DNA of 64,000 bases from Alentia gelatinosa (GCA_950022655.1 OX465590.1:38701218-38765217), one strand, 5' to 3'; counted from the stretch's first letter, positions 28,315-38,439 are shown. Program-made: numbers and translations. The notes: generated from the letters alone by a model not told the origin.

Positions 28315-28514
28315 GGGTGACTCATGGGCTTTGCTCAGGGGTAGTCATTGCCACCTCTGGTGTCCCCCTCTACCGCGCCTCACAGGCGCCCCTCCTGCCC
28401 CCTCGCGGCTTTCACACTAACCACGCAGTCACGTGGTCGACCCCGGTCCGGACCCCGGTCTCACTTCTACTCTACCCTCCATACAGTACACACGTACTCT
28501 ACACTTTTCTCGTC
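28313..28514 (+). repeat. Split direct repeat A2 of the Ngaro-like element
   Basis: 202-bp copy of A1 placed directly after B1. The B1/A2 junction reproduces the join expected in a circular intermediate. Its right end is followed by a 46-nt linker (28515-28560). Confidence 0.9.
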
Positions 28515-28560
28515 CCACCCACCCACACCTTCTCTCTTTCTCAACTACTCACGTAGGGCC

Positions 28561-28820
28561 TTTATTATCATACAATTCTCATTGTATTACCCATAATACA
28601 ATCCAACATTGTATTTCTATCTTATAATTTTATCATAATTGACTTTTATTCCAATGTCAATTATTCCATGTATTATTACTTACCTCTTATTATCATTACA
28701 TCTAATATGTCGTCCAGTAAGGTCGACATAAAATTTTATCTACTACTTTACTGCATAAAATTCAATAAAATTTTATTTTCCCAGCTACTGCTTTCTACTT
28801 TCATCCAGGGGTAGGGTAAT
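28561..28820 (+). repeat. Split direct repeat B2 of the Ngaro-like element
   Basis: 260-bp copy of B1 ending GGGGTAGGGTAAT, followed by the genomic flank GATATACGTATAATACACTG. Marks the 3' end of the element. Confidence 0.9.
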
Positions 28821-29640
28821 GATATACGTATAATACACTGAGCATAGGCTAAGACTGAGGTGCACAGGTGTGCAATGAATGGCAAGATTACATATATGAC
28901 AAGTGTGACATGACAAGAGGAGGAAAGATCTTCCCTAGGGAATAGGGAATATGTGGTCCCTGCTTTCCCCTTAAGGTGTAGTATTTGGGAGAAAAAAAGA
29001 TATAACAAGGCAGATTGTAAAAAATGATTAACAAGGCAGCTTTCGTCCATTATTTCACTTCTTATGTCACATCAGGGGAGATCCAGTCACATACGAGCAG
29101 TTTTGAAGTCATCCCTGTAAAAACAAAAAGTCTCTCTGAAAAACACGACTTCACAAGAACGTAAAAGTAACATGACGTTAGGTTTTCATCCAAAGCTGGT
29201 TTTTACCAGGAGGTACCTGGTTTCTTTTGATGATAGCATCAAAATGAAGGAGGGGATTTATTTGTTTGGATTGTAAGACACTGCAATACAAGAATCACGT
29301 GTCCCTTATTATTTATGAATACTATTTAATTGTCAAATACTCATTTATGTGATTTTTTTTAATTCATTAGATCTGGTGTAGTGCTATTGAATCATCGCAA
29401 TTAAGTCTCTAGAGACTCAGGTATTATCTCCCTTTTATTGTGATATCTAGCTGAAAATATCTACTGCTATCGTAAATGCCAGCTGCGACTGGCGAAGGGT
29501 ATATTGTTATTCTGCAAAGATACGTTGTACCAATGAGTTGTATGTGATATATTGTAATTGAATGTATCTTTCGATGTATTCAATTTTGTTGGACTGTCCC
29601 GAACATCAGACCAGCCTGGGGGTAGCATGAATAACGAAAC
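28821..29640. other. Non-coding stretch, no gene seen
   Basis: AT-rich DNA to the right of the retrotransposon. The minus 100-codon frame at 28748-29050 starts in unique flank and runs into B2 and has no domain. Confidence 0.4.
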
Positions 29641-29876
29641 TTAAAAAAAGATTTTAAAAAACTAAATAAATGACCCTCTTTTCTATACATTTAATACAAA
29701 GTGTCCATGGTAAACCTATAGGAACTCTGTATGGAAATACCCGGGGCATACGGATATATGCTGTGTGCACCGGACCGCAAAATCTGGCGTATTGGGGAAA
29801 TGGTGCGTATGAAAAAGAATACATAGCTAAAGTAAATTAACATCGGTACGCCACTTGTCAGTTAAAGGTGGATAGT
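29641..29876. repeat. Degenerate dispersed repeat related to 60530-60620
   Basis: CTGTATGGAAATACCCGGGGC and GCATACGGATATATGCTGTG correspond, inverted, to GCATACAACATATCCG and GGGTATATCCATACACACTG near 60550-60590. Boundaries uncertain. Confidence 0.35.
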
Positions 29877-30024
29877 ATACAATATAGACTGGTTTCAGAT
29901 AAAAGCGGATGTATGCTCCTCGGAGTTGACTTTGCGCATGATCCTCGCATGCGCTCGGATATTACTACGCGTCAACTCCTCGGAGCATATGGGTGCTTGT
30001 ATCTGAAACCAGTCTATATTGTAT
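29877..30024. repeat. 148-bp palindrome
   Basis: The outer arms ATACAATATAGACTGGTTTC and GAAACCAGTCTATATTGTAT are perfect. The inner arms TATGCTCCTCGGAGTTGAC and GTCAACTCCTCGGAGCATA are also perfect. The centre contains CATGATCCTCGCATGCGCTC and TATTACTACGC. The near-perfect arms suggest youth. A plus frame through it is incidental. Confidence 0.8.
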
Positions 30025-30351
30025 ATGTATCTGAAAAACTCCATGTAATATCAAGTATTATGAAAACAAATTGTGCGACTATGTGCGACAGTGCGAAAAT
30101 ATTAAAAGATTTGTTTATATTTTCACATGCCGGTCGCATGGCCCTGCGAATTCAGATGAGCCATGTAACTCTCAATAGACCATCTGATCCAATGAAGCGA
30201 ATTTTTATGTGACCCTGACCTCCCTTCGAAAGTGAGCGATCGCTAATTCGCAAGAAATTCTCCTCATTGGATTTGCCGCTTTTCGTTGTATGTCGAGCAA
30301 CCTTTCAGAGCTCTGAAGTGATTCAGTGTCTCAGAGGCACGAAGCTGTAGA

Positions 30352-30800
30352 GCACAGAGTGATTGCTAGTTCTGCCATCATCCACCAGGAAATTGTAAAC
30401 TAGCGCCACTTAAGCCAAGAGACAACTGCTGTTATTAGTTATATTTTTTTTTTTATATAGTTCGCCAATGATGATACATTTAGCGGTCTACCACTATACC
30501 CAAATAAACTCCTATAATATATCCATGAGGTACATCAAGATATCCTCATCATGATCAATTGATAATTGTGAGAGGAGCCTCAAACCTCTTTTTGGCAAGC
30601 AGGTTAAAACAATCGCAAAAAAACAATCCATTGATAACTGTGCCACCAGATGTTCGTTTTAATTCATGTCGGGGGCAGGATGGCTGCCTTAATAACAGAA
30701 TAGCTATGTGCCCTATGCTCAGCGGCAGATGCATCATACTGCACCACTCTCTTGTGACATGTGACGAGTAAAGTCTCTGATCTCACTAAAGTGGCGCTTC
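30352..30800. repeat. Family N repeat, copy 1
   Basis: It starts near GAGTGATTGCTAGTTCTGCC and CCACCAGGAAATTGTAAACT, and later contains CATTGATAACTGTGCCACCA, GGCTGCCTTAATAACAGAAT and AGCTATGTGCCCTAT. Related to 43798-44280, 53955-54185 and, inverted, 59430-59590. About 160 bp of AT-rich sequence in the middle is not shared. Confidence 0.55.
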
Positions 30801-30883
30801 TACCTGCCGAAGAAAACCCCGCCGATTATATGTACCCTGTGCAAAAGTCGGTCGATGGTCATCCTTGAGAATTTGTCTGGTTA

Positions 30884-31186
30884 TGCCCAATACACATCTA
30901 CCGATTTCGGAATATTCATGTACCTTTGTCGGCGACAAACGGACGGTGATTTGTCTCAGGCGACGAAAAATCAAAATCGCGTCGGAAGGTCACCTAATAT
31001 CGGGGCAGTTGACCACGTTTCTGCGATTTGACACCGATAAAAGCCCCATACAACGCATGGTGGATTGGCATATCTAGATATATGTCTACGATTTTAGACC
31101 TTCCCGATATGTCTCCAATATTGACTTTTGTATCGATGCCATATCGGGAGGTCTAAATTTCTATCGTAGTAAGTGGACGCCAGGCC
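30884..31186. mobile_element. Chimeric element: family C left end, family B right end
   Basis: The left portion (TGCCCAATACACATCTACCG, TTTGTCGGCGACAAACGGAC, GTGATTTGTCTCAGGCGA) matches the left end of the family C element at 53596. From about 30965 it matches family B (AAAATCGCGTCGGAAGGTCA, ATATCGGGGCAGTTGACCAC) and ends GTAAGTGGACGCCAGGCC. The termini are therefore not mutual inverted repeats, unlike the intact family B and C copies. Confidence 0.6.
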
Positions 31187-31950
31187 TTTCGCTCATACAC
31201 TCAGTCATTTGTTGCCAGGTGTTTGTTTGTCTGCAGGCATTGCGTAACCAGGCAGATAAGGCGCGAACCCAGCCTCTGGAGAAAGGTCTATTGTTAACAC
31301 CAAATCACATGTACTCTGTTTCCACCTGACGACCAATAATATAAGTTGCTGAATGCCCTAATCTGTGGTCAAGCAGGTGAAAACGCCACTTTACATGTAT
31401 CTATCCTGGGATTTCCTTGCCATTCCTGCCAGGAACAAAATATGCAATGCTGTTTGGAGCAGCATAAAATAGAGCCATGGTTCTACGGGAATTATGACTT
31501 CATAAAACATTAGCCAATCAGTGCATCCAGAAGTAGGTCATGACCTGGTTCCACCAATCCTCAATGATGAACTAGATACATGAGCTATTTATTCTTTGGG
31601 GCTCCATAATAAGATTTCGGTGATTTGAATAATTTTTCGGTAATTATATAAATTCAATGGCTGTAAATTGATTAACATTAATAGATTGTTGTAAAACTTG
31701 AAAAGAAACAGCAACAGAATTGATAACTATTTATTATTAACAAGCCAATAACAGTCAAAGTTTCCTCAGCCATTTGCCAGCTGCACACTGACAACATGCA
31801 TCAGATAGATGGTGAACTAATGTAAAATTTAATGGCGTTTTATTTTTGGATTCCAAAGGTGGGATGAAATCAGGATACCACTAGAGTGAATTTTGTTTAG
31901 AATACCATACTTCATTGCGCTATATCACCTTACGAGGTGAGTTACCGTAC
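31187..31950. other. Non-coding stretch, no gene seen
   Basis: No supported gene. Several T/A-rich runs. No element ends recognised. Confidence 0.4.
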
Positions 31951-31954
31951 ATAT

Positions 31955-32175
31955 CAAACTTGTGGTTTATTATCCATCGTATACAAAGACCCCTTTGAAA
32001 ATGTATGGGGACTCAATAAACTACGACCCATATAAAACCTGTCAGATACCATAACTGTGGTATACGAATTCAAACCTGTGGTATACGGCCTCAAAACCAT
32101 AGTATATCGGAATAATAGTCCCTTTGTGCCATAGAGAAAAGAAATAGTCCTTATTGTTACACCCTTTAATATGTC
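31955..32175. repeat. Family T repeat, copy 1
   Basis: GTGGTTTATTATCCATCGTA, AAAATGTATGGGGACT, AACCTGTCAGATACCATAAC and TATTGTTACACCCTTTAATA recur in the same order across 59975-60520. There they are separated by an E-like unit and a family F palindrome, so the copy here shows the uninterrupted arrangement. Confidence 0.55.
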
Positions 32176-32180
32176 AATTA

Positions 32181-32463
32181 GGCCCGGCGTCCACCTACTA
32201 CGATATGGCTCCGATATGGTCTATGATGCAGCTCCCGATAAAAAAACAAAATCGCGTCGGAAGGTTACCTGATATCGGGGCAGTTGGCCACGTTTCTGCA
32301 ATTAGACACCGATAAAAAAACCCATACAATGCATGGTGGATTGGCTTGTCTAGACATATGTCTACGATTTTGCACCTTCCCGATATGGCACCGATTTTGA
32401 CATTTTATATCGGTGCCATATCGGGAGGTCTACGATTTTATCGTAGTAGGTGGACGCCGGGCC
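32181..32463. mobile_element. Family B MITE (283 bp, TTA duplication)
   Basis: The inverted ends are GGCCCGGCGTCCACCTACTA and TAGTAGGTGGACGCCGGGCC, flanked by TTA at 32178-32180 and 32464-32466. Inner arms repeat CGATATGGCACCGATT / ATCGGTGCCATATCGGGAGG. No coding frame. Length, TWA duplication and GGCC termini fit a PIF/Harbinger-derived MITE. Confidence 0.85.
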
Positions 32464-32465
32464 TT

Positions 32466-32910
32466 ACTGGGTCAATTTATCCAAAAAGATGGATTATAAT
32501 TGCAACAAACGATGTTCATGTGGACAGGTGGCTCTGTAAGGCCTGGTGTCCACCTACTTCGATAGAAGTTTAGACCTACCGATATGGCACCGATAGAAAG
32601 AGCAAATATCGGAGACATATCGGGAAGGTGCAAAATCGTAGACAATGTCTAGACATGCCAATCCGCAACGCATCATAAGGGTCTTTTTTTCGGTGCCTAA
32701 TCGCAGAAACGTGGTCAACTGCCCCGATATTAGGTGACCTTCCGATGCGATTTCGATCTTTTATCAGGAGGTGCATCCTAGAGCATTTCGGAGCTATTTT
32801 GTAGTAGGTGGACGCCAGGCTTTAACCACTCGAGGTTGACGTTGTGTATTACTACGCGTCAATCTCCCGTGGTTTACGGCCGCCTGTCAACAAAACCATC
32901 GATCATTGTT
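32466..32910. repeat. Family S palindrome, copy 2, split by a family B insertion
   Basis: The left part ends GTGGACAGGTGGCTCTG and resumes after the insertion with CCACTCGAGGTTGACG and TTACTACGCGTCAATCTCCC. It matches 26-190. The insertion 32540-32822 interrupts it at the position that reads CTTTTAACCACTC in copy 1. Confidence 0.7.
32540..32822. mobile_element. Family B MITE nested in family S (283 bp, TAA duplication)
   Basis: It has ends GGCCTGGTGTCCACCTACTT and AGTAGGTGGACGCCAGGCTT with TAA at 32537-32539 and 32823-32825. Orientation is opposite to the copy at 32181-32463. The length is again 283 bp. The intact family S copy at the left edge of the window serves as a natural empty site and supports the 3-bp duplication. 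Confidence 0.85.
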
Positions 32911-33110
32911 TATTTATGTCATCGACAGATTTACTCTCATGCGTTTCCTCTTTAAAGGTCGGTGAAATGTGAAGGGGCTTCCGTGGTCGTCTAAGATGCT
33001 CTTTGTTTCTCTCAGGAAAAAATGAGGGTAATTTGGGGAATATTTCGAAGGTCTCATTATCTCAACCCTAGTGCAAGTTGAGTCATAACAATAGCGTTTT
33101 ATTAAAATAC
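32911..33110. other. Short non-coding stretch
   Basis: No gene or repeat boundary identified. Confidence 0.35.
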
Positions 33111-33475
33111 TGAATGATCATCCTGGTAAAATGACAATACAACGCCATGGCCGTAGTGGAGTGAATGTGAGATGACGTCATAGGCGATTTACCAATCAGC
33201 AGCAAGGATTTCAGAGAGAAGACAAGACATCGAAATAGAGATTTAAACATTTCTAACTGGAAGTAATTTGAATTATTCTGATATTGTGATGCTATTCTAT
33301 TGTCCATGAAAGGGGTGAGATAAATCAAGGACTGCACACAAATCATAAAGTAAACAATTCTTCACTCATTTGGATTCACCGTAATCGTCACTCAGCTTTG
33401 CCTCGATGATGATTGCAGAGCATCCAAACTTGAAGAATATTTTCTATTCATACAATTCTCGATACAGTTCTAAAT
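33111..33475. repeat. Family U composite, copy 3
   Basis: It contains GTGAGATGACGTCATAGGCG, AATTATTCTGATATTGTGAT and GGGGTGAGATAAATCAAGGA, then a palindrome with TCATTTGGATTCACCGTAAT / GCAGAGCATCCAAACTTGAA and the apex TCACTCAGCTTTGCCTC (33388-33404, reverse orientation). Corresponds inverted to 13375-13640. Confidence 0.6.
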
Positions 33476-33512
33476 GAATCTGGTTTGATAACAAATGAGA
33501 GTCTACAAGATT

Positions 33513-33822
33513 CTTATGCCCCAGTCACACTGGCGTAAAAAAAGGGCGTTTTTCCGTGTACGCGCATCTACATTCTTCTACGCATTTTGAAATCTCAAAA
33601 TACGCCGCAAAACACAGAGATACGTAAAGGAAAGTCGGATTGCGCCGTAAACCCCCACAATGCGTACAGAAGCGTAAATAAGCGTTGATGAATGTTCAGA
33701 AGCGTACTAAAACGTTAAAGCAAAGCAACCAAATATGTTCCAAATCCGTAGCTAATAAGTGGTCTCCACCAATTCAAATATGTAGAAGAAACGCCAGATT
33801 TTATGCCAGTGTGACTGGGGCA
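33513..33822. mobile_element. MITE-like element, family Y
   Basis: The inverted ends are TGCCCCAGTCACACTGGCGT and ATGCCAGTGTGACTGGGGCA. About 310 bp; the interior is full of degenerate CGTA/ACGC words (GCGTAAATAAGCG, AGAAGCGTAC, TACGCGCA), which may be short subterminal binding sites. Single copy in the window. The flanks read TTA on the left and TAA on the right, so no clean duplication. Confidence 0.7.
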
Positions 33823-34080
33823 TAACATATCTATGCTGGCCTTGAAATCTAGAAAATCTTGATGACTGGAGTTGATGATAACCAGTATGCATGGAGGAGT
33901 GTATTATAGTTCCCTGGAATCCCGTCTCTAACTATCGGCAATAGAAGAAGCTGTCCTTGTGAACACCCTGGATAGGACAAAACTTTCCGGAAAACATTAA
34001 ATTTTAAAACATTCCCATTATCCAAAACCAGTTTTCGCCCGCGCCAGTGCCCGTGGGCTGGAGTTAGACTGGCTTCAGTC
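33823..34080. other. Short non-coding stretch
   Basis: No gene seen. Confidence 0.35.
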
Positions 34081-34375
34081 CCTTTATCCTACCCCTAATA
34101 AAAATCTCCATAGGCTCAACATTGGCCGACTGTATTCTGGTGAGCGTGCAGTAAAGTGTTATTTATTGCACGTGGGTAACAAACGAATTAATGGACACCG
34201 GGTAGGATAAATAATAAACTGAACTCAAGTTAGTAGTGTTGTGTTTATCCTACCCCTAATAAAAAACGCCATAGCTTTAACATTGACTCAATGTATTTGA
34301 CAGAGCTTTGGATAAAGTGTTATTTATGCACCAAGGTGAATAAAAAAATGGACCAATCAGGGATGAGATAACGAA
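34081..34375. repeat. Two adjacent family E units
   Basis: Unit 1 runs from CTTTATCCTACCCCTAATAA to ACCGGGTAGGATAAATAATA (34081-34215); unit 2 from GTTTATCCTACCCCTAATAA to GGGATGAGATAACG (34241-34375). Both carry CCATAGGCTCAACATTGG-type words after the left border and a TAAAGTGTTATTTATG-like block in the middle. Confidence 0.65.
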
Positions 34376-34499
34376 AGTAGATCCGGCAGCATTGATAAAT
34401 TTGGCCATCCTCTGATGAGTGTCAACATGCTACTAACATGGATAATTACAAATATTCTATTTATATCAGTGAGATGGGGTAGGATGAATATGAAACTGA

Positions 34500-34750
34500 A
34501 CTCGAGGTAGCCTTGTCAATGTTCATACCACTCAGGTCAGGTCTGCTACTCACTACACTCGGCTAACGCCTCGTGTAGTAATACACAACCTGCCCATCGT
34601 GGCATAAACATTGACAAGGCTAACTCTCGTTTGGTTTCTACTAATTATCGCACTCTGGTTAGGTCTGCTCCTCAGTACGCTCGGCTAACACCTCGCGCAG
34701 TAATTCGAGACCAGCCCATCGTGGGATAAACACTAACACTACTAACTCAA
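34500..34750. repeat. Two consecutive palindromes with CTCGGCTAACGCCTCG apex
   Basis: The first has arms GTAGCCTTGTCAATGTTCAT and ATAAACATTGACAAGGCTAA with CACTCGGCTAACGCCTCG at 34556-34573. The second has CTGGTTAGGTCTGCTCC and GAGACCAGCCCATCG with ACGCTCGGCTAACACCTCG at 34677-34695. The second right arm continues into ATAAACACTAACACTACTAA, which pairs with GTTAGTAGTGTTGTGTTTAT at 34229-34248, so the two palindromes and the upstream E unit are nested in one larger inverted arrangement. Confidence 0.6.
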
Positions 34751-34859
34751 GTTCAGTTTCTACTAATTAAACAATGGCTACCCCTCCACATACCTAAATC
34801 CTCCTTGCTGAGATAACAGGTTTGATTCATGGGCCAGTGCGATAAGGATACATACTATA

Positions 34860-35920
34860 ATGAACTTTATTCTGATTGTGTTTAATCATTAATTGAATGT
34901 TCATAATCAAAGACTTGAGCAAGTCTATGCTGCAGTGGGAGGGGCGTGGGGATAGTTTGTCGTCTTTTGTTGGTGGCCTGGCACTGAGGAAAAGCCCCAT
35001 TACACCTCCCCTCCCGCCAAGTGTCCGCCGCTTTTTACAATCACCTCCTCCACAAAGCACAATCACAAAATCATTTCAAAAACAATTTTGCAATTTCGGT
35101 TATTTGAGTCGGGGCTCTCGTAGAGTCCCTTCTGTGGTGGTAGAACACGATAATCGCGTGAAGGGGGAGGGGTAGGACTTAAGTCGTACAATATGGCGGA
35201 TTACTGGCCTTAATCCCAACGGCTTCCTAACCCACGAAGGATCGTCTGCAAGGTGCTTTCTCATTAGGCGTAATTAATCAACAAACGGTAACAAGTAATT
35301 AGGAGAGTGATTTACACCAAATTGCTTCTACCGACAGAAGTCATTTGAATTGGGTTTTAGATAATGATCATGTTTGATATCACAGCGGTATCATCCACAC
35401 CGCAAATACCAATTAAACTCATCAGTGTAAAGATTGTACATGTGTTTGTCTTGTGTTACTCTAATTGTAATATCCGTGGTGAACAAAATTAGGATTTGAA
35501 GAGTTTCCTTATTAAACAGTTATCTATGCAGTTTTCGAATACAGTATTCCAATCCACCTTAACCATGTTCTTTCCGTCGTTGTTACTTTATATGAAGCCA
35601 ACCATTTTAGTAGAAAGATGACGTCATTTTGAGAGGCAACAAAATATAACACAAAAAATATGAAAATACACACAAAAAAACAAGCAGAAGTAGCCAAGAG
35701 ATATAATTTATCGACTGATTGTAATAGCCGAAGGAAATCATAAGGAAATCTAGATGGATACTATTGACGTAAATAAACTGCTTTAAATATATAAAAAGAG
35801 CTTGTATCTTGTTGTTGAGGCATAAACCAAAACTATTATGAATCATGATTTCTTCATTTTTCAATGCCCTTCTAAAATCGGGCACCAATGATATAGGTAA
35901 AGGCATTGCCTTATTTCTTC
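34860..35920. other. Non-coding stretch with a dispersed block at its left end
   Basis: GTTCATAATCAAAGACTTGAG (34899-34919) recurs at 44841-44861 and, inverted, near 2980-3010. The remainder is AT-rich. The minus 99-codon frame at 35607-35906 is hydrophobic but has no start context or domain I recognise. Confidence 0.4.
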
Positions 35921-35923
35921 AGG

Positions 35924-36538
35924 CCCGGTGCCCACCTACTACGATAGCAATATAAGACCCCCGATTCACTACAATGCAAAAATAAAAAAATCATAGACAT
36001 TCCGGAATATAGAAAGACGTGGTTAGTGTGTCTGAATGGAATCTGTTCAGAGATATTTTGGTCAGAAATACTCACCGAATTCGAAGAATGAGGTTAGTAT
36101 TTCTGACCAAAATATCGAGGAACAATCTATGGAATTCAGACACACTCACAATGTCTTTTTATCATTATATACCTAAAAATCATTAAGAATGCCATTCTAA
36201 AAATCACTAAATAGAAGAATGAGTGGTCACATGGTACAGAGGGTAGTATTATAGAGAAACAGGCTTACTGTTTCCGTACGGATAAAATACGCGGTAAAAT
36301 CGGCGATCAGATGAACCGATGCCGTCGGATATACTACCACAGGTATATAATGATATATATATTACGCCACAGTGTGGACGGATGAAATCTTTTCTCCTAT
36401 CGCGTAAAAGGGATACATTCGTGCACCGGTGTATGATAATATCTATAACTTCCCCAAATGAATAGACTAGGAGAATCGGCATGTATCGTAACCATTTTTA
36501 ATGTATATCGATTTTGGAGCTCAGTGGACGCCCGACCT
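35924..36538. mobile_element. Degenerate family B element interrupted by a family H unit
   Basis: The left end GGCCCGGTGCCCACCTACTA and a decayed right end, CAGTGGACGCCCGACC, are about 0.6 kb apart. The excess is a family H palindrome (36012-36164) and the sequence following it, both shared with 39300-39600. Confidence 0.5.
36012..36164. repeat. Family H palindrome, copy 1
   Basis: The arms AGACGTGGTTAGTGTGTCTG and TCAGACACACTCACAATGTC, and the inner arms ATTTTGGTCAGAAATACTCA and TAGTATTTCTGACCAAAATA, enclose CCGAATTCGAAGAATGAGG. The copy at 39300-39447 has the same arms but the centre is inverted (TCATTCTTCGAATTCGG). Confidence 0.8.
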
Positions 36539-36539
36539 C

Positions 36540-36953
36540 CGGGCTGGAAATGAATGTAGATTATGGTGTGTTTTAGGGGTTATTATTATATGTAAGGCAT
36601 GTAGTCTATGATCGACATGGGCTACATTCACAAGACCAGGAAACCACACCAGAAGAAATAATCACAAGCCACCTCTATAATAACTTTACTTCCGTACGTG
36701 TACGAGTTGATAAATGTTTGATCACATAACTGATGTTATCACCCATGTTAATCAATTACAAATTCATCAATTACAAATTTGTCAATCTTTAACCTTCTTA
36801 ATTACTAGATATATAATCATGTCAATGTTAAATCTATTTCCAATCGACGAATCATTTATTTCAATTCACCCACTTCATATGGACTTCTCTGTATATATTA
36901 AGCAAGTTTTGCTCATGAATGAATGACACACTGCGTACCATATGCTGGAGACA
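36540..36953. other. Non-coding stretch, no gene seen
   Basis: AT-rich. Short direct repeats of CAATTACAAATT near 36749-36780. Confidence 0.4.
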
Positions 36954-37610
36954 CACCAAGCGAGTAACGCGGCGATTTCCGCAATCGCCAACACAAAATG
37001 GCCTATATGTGAGCTATTATTTCATATTTCACCTGATTATTGCTCCTGAGGCGCTAAATTATCATTAGGAGATATTTCTATGAAATAATATCTCTCATTC
37101 ATGCCATTCTGTGTTGGCGATTGCAGAGATCGCCACCACGACTCGCTTGGTGTGTCTCCGGTATAATGCTGGAGACACACCAAGCGAGTAACGGCAGCGA
37201 TTTCCGGAATCGCCAACACAAAATGTTGCATATGGGAGCTATTATTTCATATTTCACTTGATTATTGCGTCAGAGATGCTAAATTATTGGTGGGAGATAT
37301 TACTATGAACTAATATCGCACATACACGCACATTTTTGTTGCCGATTCTGGAGATCGCTGCCGTTACTTGCTTGGTGTGTCCCCAGCATAATGTCGGAGA
37401 CACACCAAGCGAGAAACGCAGCGATTTCCGGAATCGCCAACACAAAATGGCGAGTATGTGCGCTATTATTCTAAATTTCACATGATTTTTGCTTCCGAGA
37501 CACTGACTTATGGGTGGGAGACATTACGGCAAAATAATTTTTCATATACATGCTATTTTGTGTTGGCGATTACAGAGATCGCTGCTTTGACTCGCTTGGT
37601 GTGTCTCCGG
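36954..37610. mobile_element. Three family D elements in tandem
   Basis: Copies at 36954-37160, 37168-37384 and 37393-37610 each have GGAGACACACCAAGCGAG at the left and CTTGGTGTGTCTCCGG-like right ends, separated only by about 7-8 bp containing TATAATG. Each is a palindrome with GATTTCCGGAATCGCCAAC / GTTGGCGATT arms and a TTTCACCTGATTATTGC-type centre. Sequence differences between the three show the array is not brand new. Confidence 0.75.
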
Positions 37611-37679
37611 TGTCAGCAATGATCCTCACGAAGATTGTCAACTTTGATAAAGGACAATCCAGTCCGAAACGTTGGTTTA

Positions 37680-38335
37680 TAATACTAGGAGCAAAAAGTA
37701 AGTTCATCATAGATGAATGAGCGTGCAATTATAAACGTATAACAAATAAAAGGTCTCAGTTAGATTTAGCCTATGGATAGTTTTCTACAACCCACTTGCA
37801 CCCAGTCAACTTGCCATTTCTCTAACTGCCTGAGTCTAGGATCAAAAATATATCAAAAACAGTGGGTCAATGAGGTATTTCGGTCTTGAGTGATTGGTCA
37901 TGGTCAGCTGGGCACACTTCTAAGACCCTGAGACACAGGGGCCTGTTTTATAATCTAGGCTCGTACATGAAGGCTCTTTTCTGTACCTTGTACAAGGGTT
38001 ATCGTTTAATAATATCTAAGTCTGTTCACCAAAGCTGCATTAGCCGTTCATAAAGTTGTTTGTAAGTGTTGAATAAAGTTGACCCACATTGTCCCTGGGT
38101 CTCAATGGCATACGGAAAAAGGTCTGCATGTGTGATCCTAGATTATCAAACGGGCCCCTGGCTCCCTGCTGTGTTTTCACTATCATAGGGAACAGCATGC
38201 AGATAATAAAGGGATAGTTTTCTGGAAGCACACTGAAAGTTCAATGTGACCACTCTAACCCTGACTCTAAGCTCTAGATGATGTATATAGGCATGCAAGC
38301 ACGCTCTAATAATGCCTACAAATCAACCTGACTGC
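37680..38335. repeat. Family X repeat, inverted copy, split by a family M insertion
   Basis: 37680-37934 and 38157-38335 together match family X in reverse (ATGGATAGTTTTCTACAACC, ATTGGTCATGGTCAGCTGGG, AAGACCCTGAGACAC, then TGGCTCCCT, GGATAGTTTTCTGG, GCATGCAAGCACGCTC). Other copies at 58950-59335, 60690-61150 and 61370-61800 run across the break without interruption. Confidence 0.65.
37940..38156. mobile_element. Family M element inserted in family X
   Basis: The ends are GGCCTGTTTTATAATCTAGG and CCTAGATTATCAAACGGGCC. The uninterrupted family X target reads GAGACACTGGCTCC; here the flanks are ACAGG on the left and CCTGG on the right, consistent with a 4-5 bp duplication of (N)CTGG with changes. 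Confidence 0.7.
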
Positions 38336-38439
38336 CTCATGTTTTACTATCTTCTACATTACTATCTTTAAGGTTTTTCTGAGCACGTTGCCTGGTGGTA
38401 TGCTGTCGACATTCAGGTCTTGAGATGATGCCCCGATGT

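Larger units (their letters stand above)
23562..28820 (+). mobile_element. Ngaro/PAT-like tyrosine-recombinase retrotransposon (DIRS order), apparently complete
   Basis: Split direct repeats are in the order A1 (23562-23763), three ORFs, B1 (28055-28314), A2 (28313-28514), B2 (28561-28820). This is the hallmark of the Ngaro and PAT groups and differs from LTR elements. A1 and A2 are both 202 bp with about two mismatches; B1 and B2 are both 260 bp. Such near identity argues for recent insertion. Coding parts are GC-rich beside AT-rich flanks. Reverse transcriptase, RNase H and tyrosine recombinase motifs are intact. No Dam-like methyltransferase is visible between RNase H and recombinase, which favours Ngaro over PAT/DIRS1. 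No C-terminal hydrolase, known from some Ngaro elements, was seen. The B1/A2 junction (GGTAATGGGTGA) and the outer flanks (CAATATGGGTGA, GGTAATGATATA) share AT(G), the likely crossover dinucleotide. No target duplication is expected. Confidence 0.9.
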
